Source: CAVSQX01 sp963730225 | Lineage (GTDB): Bacteria > Planctomycetota > Phycisphaerae > Tepidisphaerales > Tepidisphaeraceae | Reading direction: 5' to 3' | Assembly (NCBI GenBank): GCA_963730225.1 | Contig: CAVSQX010000002.1 | Location: 496,001 to 560,000, forward strand | DNA: 64,000 bases | Shown: positions 8,410-18,640 of the stretch, piece after piece | Numbering within the stretch: the stretch's first letter is position 1 | How the letters are laid out: every line of letters starts with the position of its first letter | Translations under genes and position numbers: made by a program | The notes under the pieces: model-generated | The model's database searches: none | Seen by the model: the letters and a program-made list of their open reading frames with translations, nothing else | Told to the model about the DNA's origin: nothing

Positions 8410-9318
8410 TTACCAAAGCAAATCGGCCCCCATGAAAATCGGCCCATCCGTGCATGCCAGGCGATACGCCCATGAACTTCCCGCCAGCGGCGGCAGGGCG
8501 GGGTTGGATTTTTTGACGCGGATGCAGCAGCTTTGGCAGGTGCCCATGCCGCAGGCCATCGCACGCTCGACGGCAACCTGACATGGCCGGCCGGCGGCGG
8601 CGGCGAGGGCGGCGACACGCTTCATCATCGGCTCGGGGCCGCAGGTGTAGATCACCGTGTCCAGGTTCTCGTTGCGATGGAGGAAGGATTCCAACAGCTC
8701 GGTGACGAACCCGCGATGGCCGAAAGTGCCGTCGTCAGTGCTGACCAGTGTAGGGATGCCATGATGGGCGAATTCATCGATGCGTGCGGCGGGTTCGGGG
8801 TCATTTTGCACGGAAAGATCGATAATGCTCAGCGGCAGCAGAGATCGGCTCATCGCGCCGACGAAAGCGACGGCTTTTCGGCCGGCCAGCGCCTCGGCGA
8901 GATAAAGCATCGGTGGAATTCCCACACCCCCGCCGACCAGAAGCGCAGTTTGGTCGTCGTTGGGGAGCGCGAAGCGATTGCCCAGCGGGCCGATCAGCGT
9001 GAGGTGGTCGCCGATGCGCAGGCGGCTGAGCCAATCGGTTCCCACGCCGACGACGCGATGGATGACGGACAGTTCGACCGAACCGGAAAGATCGCGCCGA
9101 CCGGCAAGCGAAAAGGGGCGACGAAGCATGGCGGTTGGCGATCGAAACTCGGTTTCGCCGTCGAGTTCATCTCCGCCAGGTCCGCAGGCGAGTTGGACGA
9201 ATTGGCCGGCAGAAGTTGGGGGGAAAGATTCGACGTTGAGAATCAGTCGCCAGTGCTCGCGGCAGATTGAATCGTTCGCGGAAACGGTGGCGATGGTTTG
9301 CAGACGCCGGGGCGACAT
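8410..9318 (-). CDS. pyrK: Dihydroorotate dehydrogenase electron-transfer subunit (PyrK-like)
   Basis: This 302-residue flavoprotein of the ferredoxin-reductase type has RRPFSLAG (flavin contact), GGGVGIPPMLYLAEAL (NAD-binding) and a C-terminal [2Fe-2S] site CGMGTCQSCCIRVK with a last Cys near YRLAC. PyrK passes electrons from dihydroorotate dehydrogenase PyrD to NAD in pyrimidine synthesis. pyrD is not in the window, so a related oxidoreductase role is possible. ATG 9318 is preferred over an upstream TTG. Upstream on the same strand are a near-consensus promoter and an intrinsic terminator, suggesting attenuation. Confidence 0.8.
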   Translation of the reverse strand: MSPRRLQTIATVSANDSICREHWRLILNVESFPPTSAGQFVQLACGPGGDELDGETEFRSPTAMLRRPFSLAGRRDLSGSVELSVIHRVVGVGTDWLSRLRIGDHLTLIGPLGNRFALPNDDQTALLVGGGVGIPPMLYLAEALAGRKAVAFVGAMSRSLLPLSIIDLSVQNDPEPAARIDEFAHHGIPTLVSTDDGTFGHRGFVTELLESFLHRNENLDTVIYTCGPEPMMKRVAALAAAAGRPCQVAVERAMACGMGTCQSCCIRVKKSNPALPPLAGSSWAYRLACTDGPIFMGADLLW

Positions 9319-9352
9319 CGACGGGGATGATAAGTGAGGTTTGTCAGGGCGC

Positions 9353-9396
9353 AAAAAAACTTCCGGAGGGGTGGCTCCTTGTCCTGCTCCGGAAGT
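9353..9396 (-). terminator. Intrinsic terminator in the pyrK leader (possible attenuator)
   Basis: Read on the minus strand, ACTTCCGGAG (9396-9387) pairs perfectly with CTCCGGAAGT (9368-9359), with an 18-base loop. The stem runs straight into seven T. It lies between the promoter at 9457-9485 and the pyrK start at 9318, so transcripts must read through it to reach the gene. Confidence 0.8.
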
Positions 9397-9456
9397 GCGC
9401 CACGGCTTGGTAAAAGCCGCGAATATCGAAAATCTTTGTGCGACCGAACGGGGCCG

Positions 9457-9485
9457 AATATAACCTTGGCTGCAAAGGCTGTCAA
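9457..9485 (-). promoter_or_regulatory. Near-consensus sigma-70 promoter upstream of pyrK
   Basis: On the minus strand TTGACA (9485-9480) is followed by a 17-base spacer and TATATT (9462-9457). Transcription would begin near 9450 and meet the terminator about 60-100 bases later. A small CGGCTT/AAGCCG hairpin (9419-9403) lies between. Confidence 0.75.
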
Positions 9486-9549
9486 TTTAGATATTCGCCG
9501 TGGGTTTGGCGGATTAGGAATGCCGTAAACACCTTTTAATGAAAGAGTT

Positions 9550-10056
9550 ATGAAGACAATCGAAGCGGCGATCGGAGTGGTGCAGCGGGGATCAAAGGTT
9601 CTAATTACCCGCCGAAAAAGCACCGGGCCGCTAGCGGGATTCTGGGAGTTTCCCGGCGGCAAGTGTGAGAACGGGGAGACGCCAAGAGAATGCCTCGCGC
9701 GGGAATTGTGGGAGGAGCTGGAACTGCGGGCCAAAGTGAAGCTGGAGTTCCCGACAATCCAACACGACTATGCTCACGGCCACGTTTGTCTGCGTCCTTT
9801 TTTGTGCCTGCACGAATCCGGGGAACCCAAGCTGATCGGGTGCCAGGAAGCGCGGTGGATCGAACCGGGGGAATTGCGGCAATATGAATTTCCGCCGGCG
9901 AACGCGGCGCTGATCGAGCAGATTATCGAGATTCTTCCACCGGCGCGGGCCGGGGCAATTTCCACAACAGTCGGATCGACGCGAGCCAAATCAGTAGAAC
10001 AACCCAATCCACCAGACCGTTGTCGCGCAGCAGATTCGCGTGGGGCAGCGTCGTGA
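9550..10056 (+). CDS. Nudix hydrolase (MutT-like)
   Basis: This 168-residue protein contains a complete Nudix box, GKCENGETPRECLARELWEE followed by LEL (about 37-59, pattern Gx5Ex7REUxEExGU with a relaxed last glycine). The EAAIGVVQRGSKVLITRR start and FWEFPGGK are typical of MutT-type 8-oxo-dGTP or related nucleotide pyrophosphatases. Substrate is not determined by sequence. The conserved domain ends near residue 130. The last 45 residues (AISTTVGSTRA onward) look non-conserved and lie antisense to the end of the GT87-like gene, with 134 bases of overlap. Confidence 0.85.
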   Translation: MKTIEAAIGVVQRGSKVLITRRKSTGPLAGFWEFPGGKCENGETPRECLARELWEELELRAKVKLEFPTIQHDYAHGHVCLRPFLCLHESGEPKLIGCQEARWIEPGELRQYEFPPANAALIEQIIEILPPARAGAISTTVGSTRAKSVEQPNPPDRCRAADSRGAAS

Positions 10057-11197
10057 GCAGATGCGAGACGGGAATCAGGGCCAGAAGAATGATCCACCCC
10101 CAGTCCGGACGAACCAGTGCGGCCAACAGCGTCGCGGTCAGAGGAAGAATCAAGATGAAATAGTGCGGGTGGCAGATCGGTGCGATGGGAAGCATAACCA
10201 CCGTCAACAAGCTCAGGCCCAGGGCTTCGCTGAGGATGCTGCCGCGGCGGCGGCCGGCGGCCAGGAGCGTTCCGATCGTCAGGAAAACGGCCAGCAGCCA
10301 GTGTCCGATGATGGCGAATCGCGGCGGTGGATACGATCGCGGTGTGCCCAATGCCAGGTTGGCGCAATTGCGAATGACCACCGCGAAGGATTGCGAATCG
10401 CTATCCTGCGGATCCTCCAGCTCCCGCTGCAATTGCGGGGCGATTTTCTGGCCGGTGATGCCGGGGAGAACCATGGTTTGAATGTATTGGCGGTAGTCAT
10501 CGGCAAAGTGGCTCGATCCCAAGGCGGCCCAGGGAATCAGAATCAGGCCGATCACCATGCCAATCGCGCATCCAAACAGCGTCATCCAGCTTCGCCGCCA
10601 GATGGGATAGACCAGCAGATAGATTGGAATCAGTTTCAGGCAGACGGCGGCCGCGAGCCAAAGCCCGCAGCGCAGCGGCTTTTGCCGCAGCGCATCGGCG
10701 ATGAATAAGGCCGTCAATAGCAGCCACAACGGCCCGACCTGTCCACGAGCCAGGCTACGGCCCAGAACCGGCAGGCAAATCACTAGCGGCCAAAATCGCA
10801 GCGACCACCAACGGCCCGAATTCGCCGGTGTGATTGCACCGGCGATGATCTGCACGGCGGCTAACGTGAAAACAATCCCCAGCACGTACCACAGTCCGAT
10901 CAAAATCGGATACGGAAGCTCGCCGTTTCGCGCAAAGCCGGGCGGAGCGTCGGCCAACGGGCGCATAAGAATCGCCAGCAAAGGCGGATAGATGTAATGC
11001 CAGCCGTGATCGTCGGTGATTCGATACGGGTTCTGACCGGCGCGGACGGCCCAGGCGGCGCGGAAGTAAACATCGGCGTCGGTGTGCCGGACATGGAGCA
11101 GGGCGCCGCGGTAAACAACGGTGCAGCCAAACAGGGCGATCACCAGAATCAGAACGAACGATAAAGGCCTGGTCCAGTTGCGTTCCCGGTGGGGCAT
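9923..11197 (-). CDS. GT87/DUF2029-like polyprenol-sugar transferase, membrane protein
   Basis: This 424-residue protein has about ten membrane helices. The first periplasmic loop, TDADVYFRAAWAVRAGQNPY, and the IYPPLLAILMRPLA segment are the hallmarks of GT87/DUF2029 proteins related to PimE-type mannosyltransferases. These transfer a sugar from a polyprenyl phosphate carrier, with the acidic D-x-D of the first loop as the likely catalytic base. Donor and acceptor are unknown here. The CHPHYFILILPLTA segment is another recurring feature of the family. The 3' end overlaps the Nudix gene tail on the other strand. Confidence 0.78.
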   Translation of the reverse strand: MPHRERNWTRPLSFVLILVIALFGCTVVYRGALLHVRHTDADVYFRAAWAVRAGQNPYRITDDHGWHYIYPPLLAILMRPLADAPPGFARNGELPYPILIGLWYVLGIVFTLAAVQIIAGAITPANSGRWWSLRFWPLVICLPVLGRSLARGQVGPLWLLLTALFIADALRQKPLRCGLWLAAAVCLKLIPIYLLVYPIWRRSWMTLFGCAIGMVIGLILIPWAALGSSHFADDYRQYIQTMVLPGITGQKIAPQLQRELEDPQDSDSQSFAVVIRNCANLALGTPRSYPPPRFAIIGHWLLAVFLTIGTLLAAGRRRGSILSEALGLSLLTVVMLPIAPICHPHYFILILPLTATLLAALVRPDWGWIILLALIPVSHLLTTLPHANLLRDNGLVDWVVLLIWLASIRLLWKLPRPAPVEESR

Positions 11198-11242
11198 GGC
11201 GCTGACGGTAGGTTAATGGGCCACGGACGCAGATGCCATGGC

Positions 11243-12694
11243 TCAGGCGGCCTTGACGGGCTGGTAGATCTTCACGCAATTGCGATTGTTGCTCTTGGCT
11301 TCGTACAGGGCCTGGTCGGCGGCGGAGAGGAGGCTGGAAAGCGTCAGCACATTGTTGGCAGCAGAACGCTCGGCAACGCCGATGCTGAGGGTGGGCTGTT
11401 GATCCAGCTTGGTGATGGCACTGGAGAAATCGACGGTGGAAAAAGCCTGCCGAAGTTTCTGCACCACCTGCTCCGCCTGTGACAGCGGTGTTTGCGGCAG
11501 AGCAATTACAAATTCGTCGCCGCCGTGTCGGAAAGCCAGATCGGTCTTACGCAGCGTGATGCGCACGCAATCGGCGAAAGATCGCAGCAGGTGATCGCCG
11601 GCGGCGTGGCCGTGGGTGTCGTTGATGTGCTTGAAGCGATCCATGTCGATCATCACCAGCGACAGCGGATGATGATGCCGCTCGGCCAGCGCGACTTCGC
11701 GCTGCATCAGCGAATCAAACGACCGGCGGTTGTACAGACCGGTCAGCGCGTCGGTCATGCTCTGCTTTTCGGCCTCGGCCAGAAGATGCAGCGAGATCAA
11801 AGCGGATTGCGTCGTGTTGACGTAGGTTTGCGCCAGCTGACGGTTCTCCTCGGTCCACGGACGGTTCTCCGGCATCAGCATGTGAACCACGGCCGGTGTC
11901 TTGCCGCCCAGCGTGAAGGGGATGCAGTACGCCGGGTGGCTCGGCCCCAATCGCAGCGAGGCGTCCAGACTGCACCGCACCGGCGATCCATCCGGCCGGA
12001 AATGCCGCGGAAGCTGCTGGCGATGGCAGGGGCAAAGATCGAGTTCCATCTCCCCGACCGGTGGTTCGGATTTGAACAGGTCCGCCGGATACGCCGCCCG
12101 CAACTGCGTCGCCGGGCTGGCATCAGGCTGGAAGGAAAGGATCGCCGCTCCGGCCAGGCCCAATTCGGCCTGAAGAAAATGGCACAGCGTTGCGAAAATC
12201 TGATCGGCCCGGCCGGCGCCCTGAATCGATTGTGAAAATTCCAGCAGCCGATCGACCGTGCGGGTGCGCTGCGCCAAGCTGGCCTTGGATTGCTCGTGGG
12301 CTTCGCTGGTTCGCCGAAGTTGCTCGAGCATTCGATCGAATGCGTAGCGGAATCCCAGCACATCCGGCGTCGAAGCCGGGGCGTAGGTGGCAAAGTTGGT
12401 GGTGTCGATGCGCCCCTGGCTCACCTGCCACATCGTGTCGCGGATTCGGTACAACGGCCGCAGCAGACGACCGATCGCAAAATGAGCGGTGGTGATGCAG
12501 AGGATCGCCGTGATTCCGATGACCGCCAGCAGCCGCAGACGCAGCACATGAGCATCGCTTCCCGACAGCGGCCCCAATCCCCACGTGCCCTGGTTTACGA
12601 CGATCAGGCTAACCAGTGCGATGGCGGCGGCGCAGAACAACGCCAGGCAAACCAACTGGGTTTGCAGTGATTTTCGCAGGAACCACTGGAACAC
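11243..12694 (-). CDS. Diguanylate cyclase with HAMP-GAF-GGDEF layout
   Basis: This 483-residue protein has two N-terminal membrane helices (about 13-33 and 52-72) with a very short periplasmic loop, then a HAMP-like segment (RLLRPLYRIRDTMWQVSQG). A GAF-like domain (about 140-300, with a CPCH cysteine/histidine motif) and a C-terminal GGDEF domain follow. The catalytic signature HGGDEF is intact near residue 392. An inhibitory I-site RKTD lies five residues before it, so product inhibition by cyclic-di-GMP is expected. It makes c-di-GMP from GTP. The signal sensed by the GAF domain is unknown. Confidence 0.9.
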   Translation of the reverse strand: MFQWFLRKSLQTQLVCLALFCAAAIALVSLIVVNQGTWGLGPLSGSDAHVLRLRLLAVIGITAILCITTAHFAIGRLLRPLYRIRDTMWQVSQGRIDTTNFATYAPASTPDVLGFRYAFDRMLEQLRRTSEAHEQSKASLAQRTRTVDRLLEFSQSIQGAGRADQIFATLCHFLQAELGLAGAAILSFQPDASPATQLRAAYPADLFKSEPPVGEMELDLCPCHRQQLPRHFRPDGSPVRCSLDASLRLGPSHPAYCIPFTLGGKTPAVVHMLMPENRPWTEENRQLAQTYVNTTQSALISLHLLAEAEKQSMTDALTGLYNRRSFDSLMQREVALAERHHHPLSLVMIDMDRFKHINDTHGHAAGDHLLRSFADCVRITLRKTDLAFRHGGDEFVIALPQTPLSQAEQVVQKLRQAFSTVDFSSAITKLDQQPTLSIGVAERSAANNVLTLSSLLSAADQALYEAKSNNRNCVKIYQPVKAA

Positions 12695-12833
12695 GGCCGC
12701 TGCCTTTCGACGTCGCAGGCGTTGCAGGCGTCATACTCGATATCGGTTGAAACGGCCAAGCGGTTCTGCGGACGTGCGCGGCGTCCGATAACAGCGTTGC
12801 GTCACGACACGACTTCTGCAAAATCGATCGGCG

Positions 12834-14701
12834 ATGACGGCGGGAGGCGCTTTTCAACCCGCGGAAACGGCTTCATCCGGATCGGACCGAATTGTTCGCA
12901 CCAAATCACTGGCGCTCTTTTACCTGCTGGCCGCGTCGCCGGCGGTAATTCCGCTGTTGATGATCTTCCGCTACGGCGTTGATGTTCCGTACTACGATCA
13001 ATGGGCATTGGCCAGCGTGATCGCCCAGGCCAGAGAGGGCAAAATCCCAACCGAGCTTTTCGGGCTGAATAACGAGCATCGCATCGTCGTTCCCCGGCTG
13101 ATTTTCATCGCCCTGGACAATGCAACGCGATGGAACCAGTTGGGCGATCAGTTGGCATCCTGGGTGGTGGTGTGCATCACGTCGCTGGGGATTTACCGCT
13201 TGTGCCGCTCGACATTCCCGGCGGTGGAAAATCGTGCGATCAGGATCATCGGCCTCTGGTTCCTGTGCAATCTGCTGATTTTCGCGCCTTCGCAATATGA
13301 GAATTGGCTGTGGGGAACTCAACTCAACGTCTTTCTTCCGACGGCCTTCATCGTTTGGGCACTGGTGGTGATGCGATGCGGGTGGTCGTGGTGGAAGAAG
13401 ATGGCCTGGTGCCTGATTTTGGCGACGGCGGCGACTTTCTCCAGCGGCGACGGAATTCTGGCGTGGCCGATGATCGGGCTGCTTTGGATTTGGTCGCCAA
13501 CTCCAAAGCGGTTCTCCGCAAAAACCGCGCTGGTTCTGCTCTGGGCGCGGGATTTCTGGTTAACGTGGCGCTGTATTTTCGGAATTACCACGTGCCGCCG
13601 CACGCACAGGTTGCCTACACGACCGATCTCATCGCGATCATCCATTACGTTTTTGCGTTTATCGGCTCGCCGTTTGGATTTGGAGCGATGGTCACGCCGG
13701 TGGCGCAGGCCACAACCATTGGCGTGATCCTGCTGGCGGCGCTGGTTGCGGCGCTGGGGGCGTTCGTTCACGCAGCGTGGTTTCGCAGGGACTCTGGCGA
13801 GGCATCGGATTTGTTGATTTGGCTGATCGTCGCAGGATTCTCGCTCGCCTGCGCCATGATGGCCGCTCCGACCCGCGCGGGGCTGGGAATCGCCCAAGCG
13901 CTGAGTTCCCGGTACATCACCTTCGCACTCTATTTGCCGCTGGCGCTGTTGAATATCACGGCGATCGTGACGGCCAGCCGGCGACCGATCCATTGGCAAC
14001 GCGGGAAGCTCGTCATCGGCGTTGCCGCGGTCGTTTTGGTCGCATCGCAGATTCTGGGGATCGCCCCGGCGATTCGGGAATCGCGCCAGACCCGCGCCGA
14101 TCGCATTCGGCTTAAAGCATCGCTCCTTTTGATTCGCAGTCTTCCCAATGACGAGCCGAGTCTGTCGGCTATGTACGCAGCGCCGGATCAGCTCCGCTTT
14201 CTCGCCGAATGGGTGAACCGCTACGGATTCATTCGTCCGCCCTTGATTGCCACAAACCACGCGCGCGACATTCGCATGCCGCGGGATTCGCAATACGGTC
14301 GGGCAAGTTATGGCCGGTTGGAGACGCTGACTCTCAAAGATGCCGACCACCTGACCGCCGCGGGTTGGGCGGTTTTCCCGCGCGACGCTCGTCCCGCCGA
14401 CGGCGTGTTTCTCACTTGGGATCGCTTCGACGGTGATCCGATTATTTTCGCGGTTGGAAACATCGGCGGCAAACGCACGGATGTCGCCGGCGCGCTGGGA
14501 AATTTCCGATTCGCCGCCTGCGGGTGGCGCGCGACGTTTCCAATCTCTCGGCTGCCAACCGGCGCGGGACCGCTGCAAGTTTGCGCCTGGTGCCTGAACG
14601 TGCAGAGCGGCAAGGCCGCCCCGTTGGCCGGCGCGTGGTCCTTTGATCCGTCATCGGGAAAAATCGCGGCATGGCCGCGAGATGGGAATGTCCAACCCTG
14701 A
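12834..14701 (+). CDS. Polytopic membrane protein, apparent frameshift at about 13546
   Basis: Two overlapping frames together make one protein of about 620 residues. The first part has about six membrane helices and a VPYYDQWALASVIAQ acidic loop. The second continues with helices (GFLVNVALYFRNY) and a soluble C-terminal domain. One missing base at GGGCGCGGG (about 13546) would join LVLLW to the second frame as AAGFLVNV. The fold resembles GT-C-type membrane glycosyltransferases, but no named family is certain. It opens a run of plus-strand glycan genes. Confidence 0.65.
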
Positions 14702-14820
14702 CTCGTCATCGGCGTCAGCGCGCCTTCGTCGGCCAACCGCCGACAGAGCGGCGTGAGGTGCAATCTTGTCTGGCAGATTAAATCTGCTATGTTTCGCGGT
14801 GTCCCCTCATTCACAACAGA

Positions 14821-16886
14821 ATGGTGATTTCAGAACAAGAGCAGGGAGTTTTTTCACGCGGGCCGACCACGCTGTCGGCCGATCGACGCTTCGTGAGCGG
14901 CCTGCGCTTGCCGGCATTGGTGCTGCTGGTCAGTTGGTTGGCGACGGTGGCGTACGTCACGTACCTGTACAGCCGGGGCTGGCCGAAAATCCTGGGATAC
15001 ATTCCCGATGATTCGTTCTACTACCTTCAGATGGCCCGAATGCTGCTGCGCACCGGTGTGGTGTCAGTGGACGGGTTCTCGCCGACCGATGGGTATCATC
15101 CGCTCTGGTTTCTGATCGTCACGGGCCTGACCGCGCTGCGGCATGGATATCTGCACATTCTGGCGGTGCAATCGGCGCTGCATTTTCTAGGGATCTTCGT
15201 GATCGTCGCGCTGCTGCGGCGAAAAGTGCCCACCGTCAGCCCGCTGCTGACGACGTTTTTGTTCGTGCTTTATCCGACCTTGTGGGTGACTTCGTTCAAC
15301 GGGCTGGAGACATCCGTTTTTGTGTTGATGCTGGCCCTGAATCTGTATCACGTCGCCGTCGCCGACTTCAAAAGCCAACGTGCATTCGCTCTTCAGGGCT
15401 TGCTGTTCGGGCTGGTGTTTTTGGCCCGAACGGATTCGGTATTTCTGATTTTCGCCCTTTCGGTGGTTGTGTTGCTGCGAACGCCGCGCGATCGGTCGAT
15501 CGTCCGTCGAGCGCTGCCGGGCGTTATTGTCTGCGCCGCGGTGGTCTCGCCGTGGCTGATCTATTGCCAGTTGAAGTTCGGCTCGATCGTGCAGGGCTCG
15601 GGAAAGATATTCTTTCTCTACGACCTGCGCTATTTTGAGTTTCATCACATGATGTACATGCTGAACCCGCATCGTCGCGGCGTGCTGGGGCTCATCCTCA
15701 CCGATTACACCAGCCAGTGCGTCGGCGCGTCGTACACCATCTTCTACGCTGCGCTGGCCGGGGCGTTGATAATTCTATATCGCAGCGCCCGACGCGGCGT
15801 CCCCGAAGCACGCACTCTGTTACCGATCATGCTGGCTCTGATCGTCTACATTGTCCTGATGATTTGTGCCAACGCCTGGCGATTGACCTGGCGCGAATGG
15901 TACGCCGTGCCATCCTGCCTGCTGTTCGTGCTGAGCTTATCGGTGATGTTTTGTTTTCTGGCGCGGGTACCGGCTTGCGCTTCGCTCTGTTCGGCATCGC
16001 AGCCGCCTCGCTGATGATCGCCAACTCGTCGCTGATTTCTAATGGAATGTGGCCCCCTCAGACGACCGCCGCGGATTCGGTCGCTCATTACAATCAGATC
16101 TATTCGCCCGGCCAGCGCGTCGGGTTCACCGATGCGGGAATTCATTCGTATTACGGCAAGTACACCTGCGTCGACATCGACGGCATCGTCAACGCCGCCG
16201 CCCTGGATGCCGCGACGCGCGGACAGATGTTTCAATACCTCTACGATCACGGCATCTTCGATTTCGTCGTCGGGCGGTCCTGGTGGTTGCGCACCTGGTG
16301 GATGGGCCAAGGCACCGGGTTTCGCTACGTGCAGAAGGACAACGGCCGCTGCATCACGCTCTTCACCAATCAGCAGATCGTCGCGAATTATTACAAGCCG
16401 AAGATTTCCGTCGCCGATCCATCCTTGGAGAAGTGGATGGGCCTGGGCTGGTCGTATCCGATTCCGATGGGTCTTCGACCGGACCTGGATAACGCCTGGG
16501 GCTCGGCGTCGTACTCCGAACTGCCGACCGAAGTTTTCAAGGCGAACGGCGTCTGGTCCGACGGTCCCGAATCGACGATTTATCTTCCGCTGCCCGCCGG
16601 GCATCGCTTTCGCCTGACGATCATCGCCAATCCCACGGGGTTCATTCCCGGCGGATTGGGCGTGCATATCTTCGCCAACGGCGAACCGGTCGACAGCCGT
16701 GTCTTGCAGGCGGCGGTCGCGGCTTACCCCATTTCGCTGGAGATCAGTTCACGCAGCGGATTGCTCATGACCGAGTTGACGCTGAAATACGACGCCACGT
16801 TTTCGCCGCTGAAACGCGGCATTTCGGATGATGCTCGGGATATCGCGCTGGACTTTTTCGGCTTGGAGATCGAGCCGCTGGATTGA
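14821..16886 (+). CDS. GT39-like membrane transferase, apparent frameshift at about 15962
   Basis: The first frame (14821 on) encodes about nine helices, with DDSFYYLQMARMLLRTG and DGYHPLWFL in the first loop, as in GT-C/GT39-type transferases. The second frame (to 16886) continues with one helix and a soluble domain ending in a beta-rich region (GHRFRLTIIANPTG). One base missing at TGGCGCGGG (about 15962) joins FCFL to AGTGLRFALFG. The combined protein is about 688 residues. It would act on a lipid-linked sugar at the outer membrane face. Donor and acceptor are unknown. Confidence 0.68.
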
Positions 16887-16945
16887 GCGATCGACCGCCG
16901 TTGGGTAAACTCAGCGACGCCCACCGGGGCCTTTCGGGACTTTGC

Positions 16946-17714
16946 ATGAGCTCACAATCGTCTGCTGCGGCCGAGCCGGCACTCTTCACCTCGGCTTCGG
17001 TGATTCTCCCGGCCATGAATGAAACCGATTCCCTGGCCAAAACCGTCCAGCTGCTTTTGGATTTGAACGGCGCGGACATCAAGGAGTTGTTGATCATCGT
17101 CTGCGATCGCACGACGCCCGCCTGCCTGGCCGCGGCGGAAACAGCCCGTCACGATCATCCCGACCTGGTTCAGATTCATCACCAGGTCCTCCCGTTTCTC
17201 GGCGGAGCGGTGCGCGATGGATTTGCCCTGCGCGCGGCAGCCACGTCATCATGATGGCCTCCGATCTGGAGACCGATCCGCGCGATGTGCCGATTCTGAT
17301 CGCCGAAGCGAAAAAACTTCCCGATGCGATCATCACCGCTTCCCGATGGCGCAAGGGTGGCGGCTTCGAGGGATATTCCCGGGTCAAGCTGCTGGCCAAC
17401 TGGACGTTCCAAAAATCATTCTCCGCGCTCTACGCCACCCGCCTGACCGACATGACCTACGGCTATCGCATCTTCCCCACCCGCCTGGTGCAGGCGATTC
17501 AGTGGGAAGAGGTGCGCCATCCGCTGCTGTTCGAGACGCTCATCAAGCCGATGCGCCTGGGCGTGAAGGTGGTGGAGATTCCATCGGTGTGGAAAGTCCG
17601 CCACGAGGGGGAATCGCAAAACACGTTTTTCCGAAACTTTGAATATTTCAAGACGGGCCTGCGCGCCGATTCCGCAAACGCGCCACCATTCTGCGGCCCG
17701 GCCAAACCATCTGA
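16946..17714 (+). CDS. Family 2 glycosyltransferase with two apparent frameshifts
   Basis: Three successive frames reconstruct a GT-A fold glycosyltransferase of about 256 residues. The N-terminal part (ASVILPAMNETDSL, LIIVCDRTTP) runs in one frame to about 17235. The nucleotide-binding strand HVIMMASDLETDP, with its acidic triad, and KLLANWTFQKSF follow in the second. From about 17664 the third frame gives ARFRKRATILRPGQTI and a stop at 17712-17714, only 11 bases before the next start. Both shifts are at GCGC runs. The donor is unknown. Confidence 0.7.
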
Positions 17715-17725
17715 ATCGAGAACTC

Positions 17726-18640
17726 ATGAAAAAAGTCATCGTCACGACTACGATCAATCCCCCCACCAAAGCGATCGAACGATTCGTCGCCATGAAAGAT
17801 TGGGAGCTGGTCGTCATCGGTGACAAAAAAACGCCCAAAGATTACAAGCTGTCTCGGGGCATTTACGTGACGCCCGAGATGCAAGAGGAATACGACAAGC
17901 CGTTCTCCGACGCCATCGGCTGGAACTGCATTCAGCGTCGAAATTTCGGACTGCTCTGGGCCCACGACATGCATGCCGACGTGATTGCCGTCGTCGATGA
18001 CGACAACATCCCGCAGGCCGGCTGGGGCGAGAATTTGATGGTGGGCAACGAGGTCGAGGTCAATTTCTACCAGACCGATCTGCCCGCGTTCGATCCGGTG
18101 GGCGCGACCAATCACAAGCACATATGGCACCGCGGATTCCCGCTGGAGCTGCTGCCGAAGCGCGATTATTCCCGAAAAAACCGCAGAAAAATGAAGGTGG
18201 ACGTGCAGGCCGATTTCTGGGACGGCGATCCCGATATCGATGCCGTCTGCCGAATGGAGCACGCCCCGGAATGCAAGTTCGACGATTCGTTTTTTCCCAT
18301 CGCGTCGAATCGGCTCTCGCCGTTCAACTCTCAGAACACGTTCATCGCGGGGTACATGCTGAAGGATTATTTTCTTTATCCGCACATCGGCCGAATGGAC
18401 GACATCTGGGCCGCCTACTACGTGCAGTCCAAAGGCTGGAAGGTGGCTTACGCCAAGGCGTCGGTCTATCAGGAGCGTAACATCCACGATCTGACGCGCG
18501 ACATGAAGCAGGAGTACATCGGCTACGAGAACAATCTTCGCCTGGTGAAAGATCTGGCCGCCGATCCGCGCAGCATCGTCGGATATCTCCCGGGGCAGGC
18601 CGTCTGGGCCACGGAATTGTATCGGAGACATTTTGAGTGA
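17726..18640 (+). CDS. STELLO/DUF288-like glycosyltransferase
   Basis: This is a 304-residue cytosolic protein. VVIGDKKTPKDY near residue 32 is the marker segment of the STELLO (DUF288) family. VIAVVDDDNIPQ provides a D-D-D metal-binding motif, and FFPIASNRLSPFNSQNTFI is a conserved middle segment. STELLO proteins of plants and animals carry a GT-A-like domain, and in plants they affect cellulose synthase secretion. A bacterial copy in a sugar cluster is more likely a direct transferase. The start was placed at ATG 17726, after the reconstructed GT2 stop. The stop overlaps the epimerase start. Confidence 0.68.
   Translation: MKKVIVTTTINPPTKAIERFVAMKDWELVVIGDKKTPKDYKLSRGIYVTPEMQEEYDKPFSDAIGWNCIQRRNFGLLWAHDMHADVIAVVDDDNIPQAGWGENLMVGNEVEVNFYQTDLPAFDPVGATNHKHIWHRGFPLELLPKRDYSRKNRRKMKVDVQADFWDGDPDIDAVCRMEHAPECKFDDSFFPIASNRLSPFNSQNTFIAGYMLKDYFLYPHIGRMDDIWAAYYVQSKGWKVAYAKASVYQERNIHDLTRDMKQEYIGYENNLRLVKDLAADPRSIVGYLPGQAVWATELYRRHFE

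Noticed and set aside
9353..9450. 4.5S (SRP) RNA or other known small RNA upstream of pyrK
   Set aside because: The sequence has a promoter and terminator but lacks the GGAAGC..AGCAGCC apical motif of SRP RNA. It remains unassigned.
13304..14701. Separate 465-residue gene starting at 13304
   Set aside because: Its first 80 residues are an out-of-frame shadow of the upstream gene. The conserved part begins at the GCGC break and continues the same protein.
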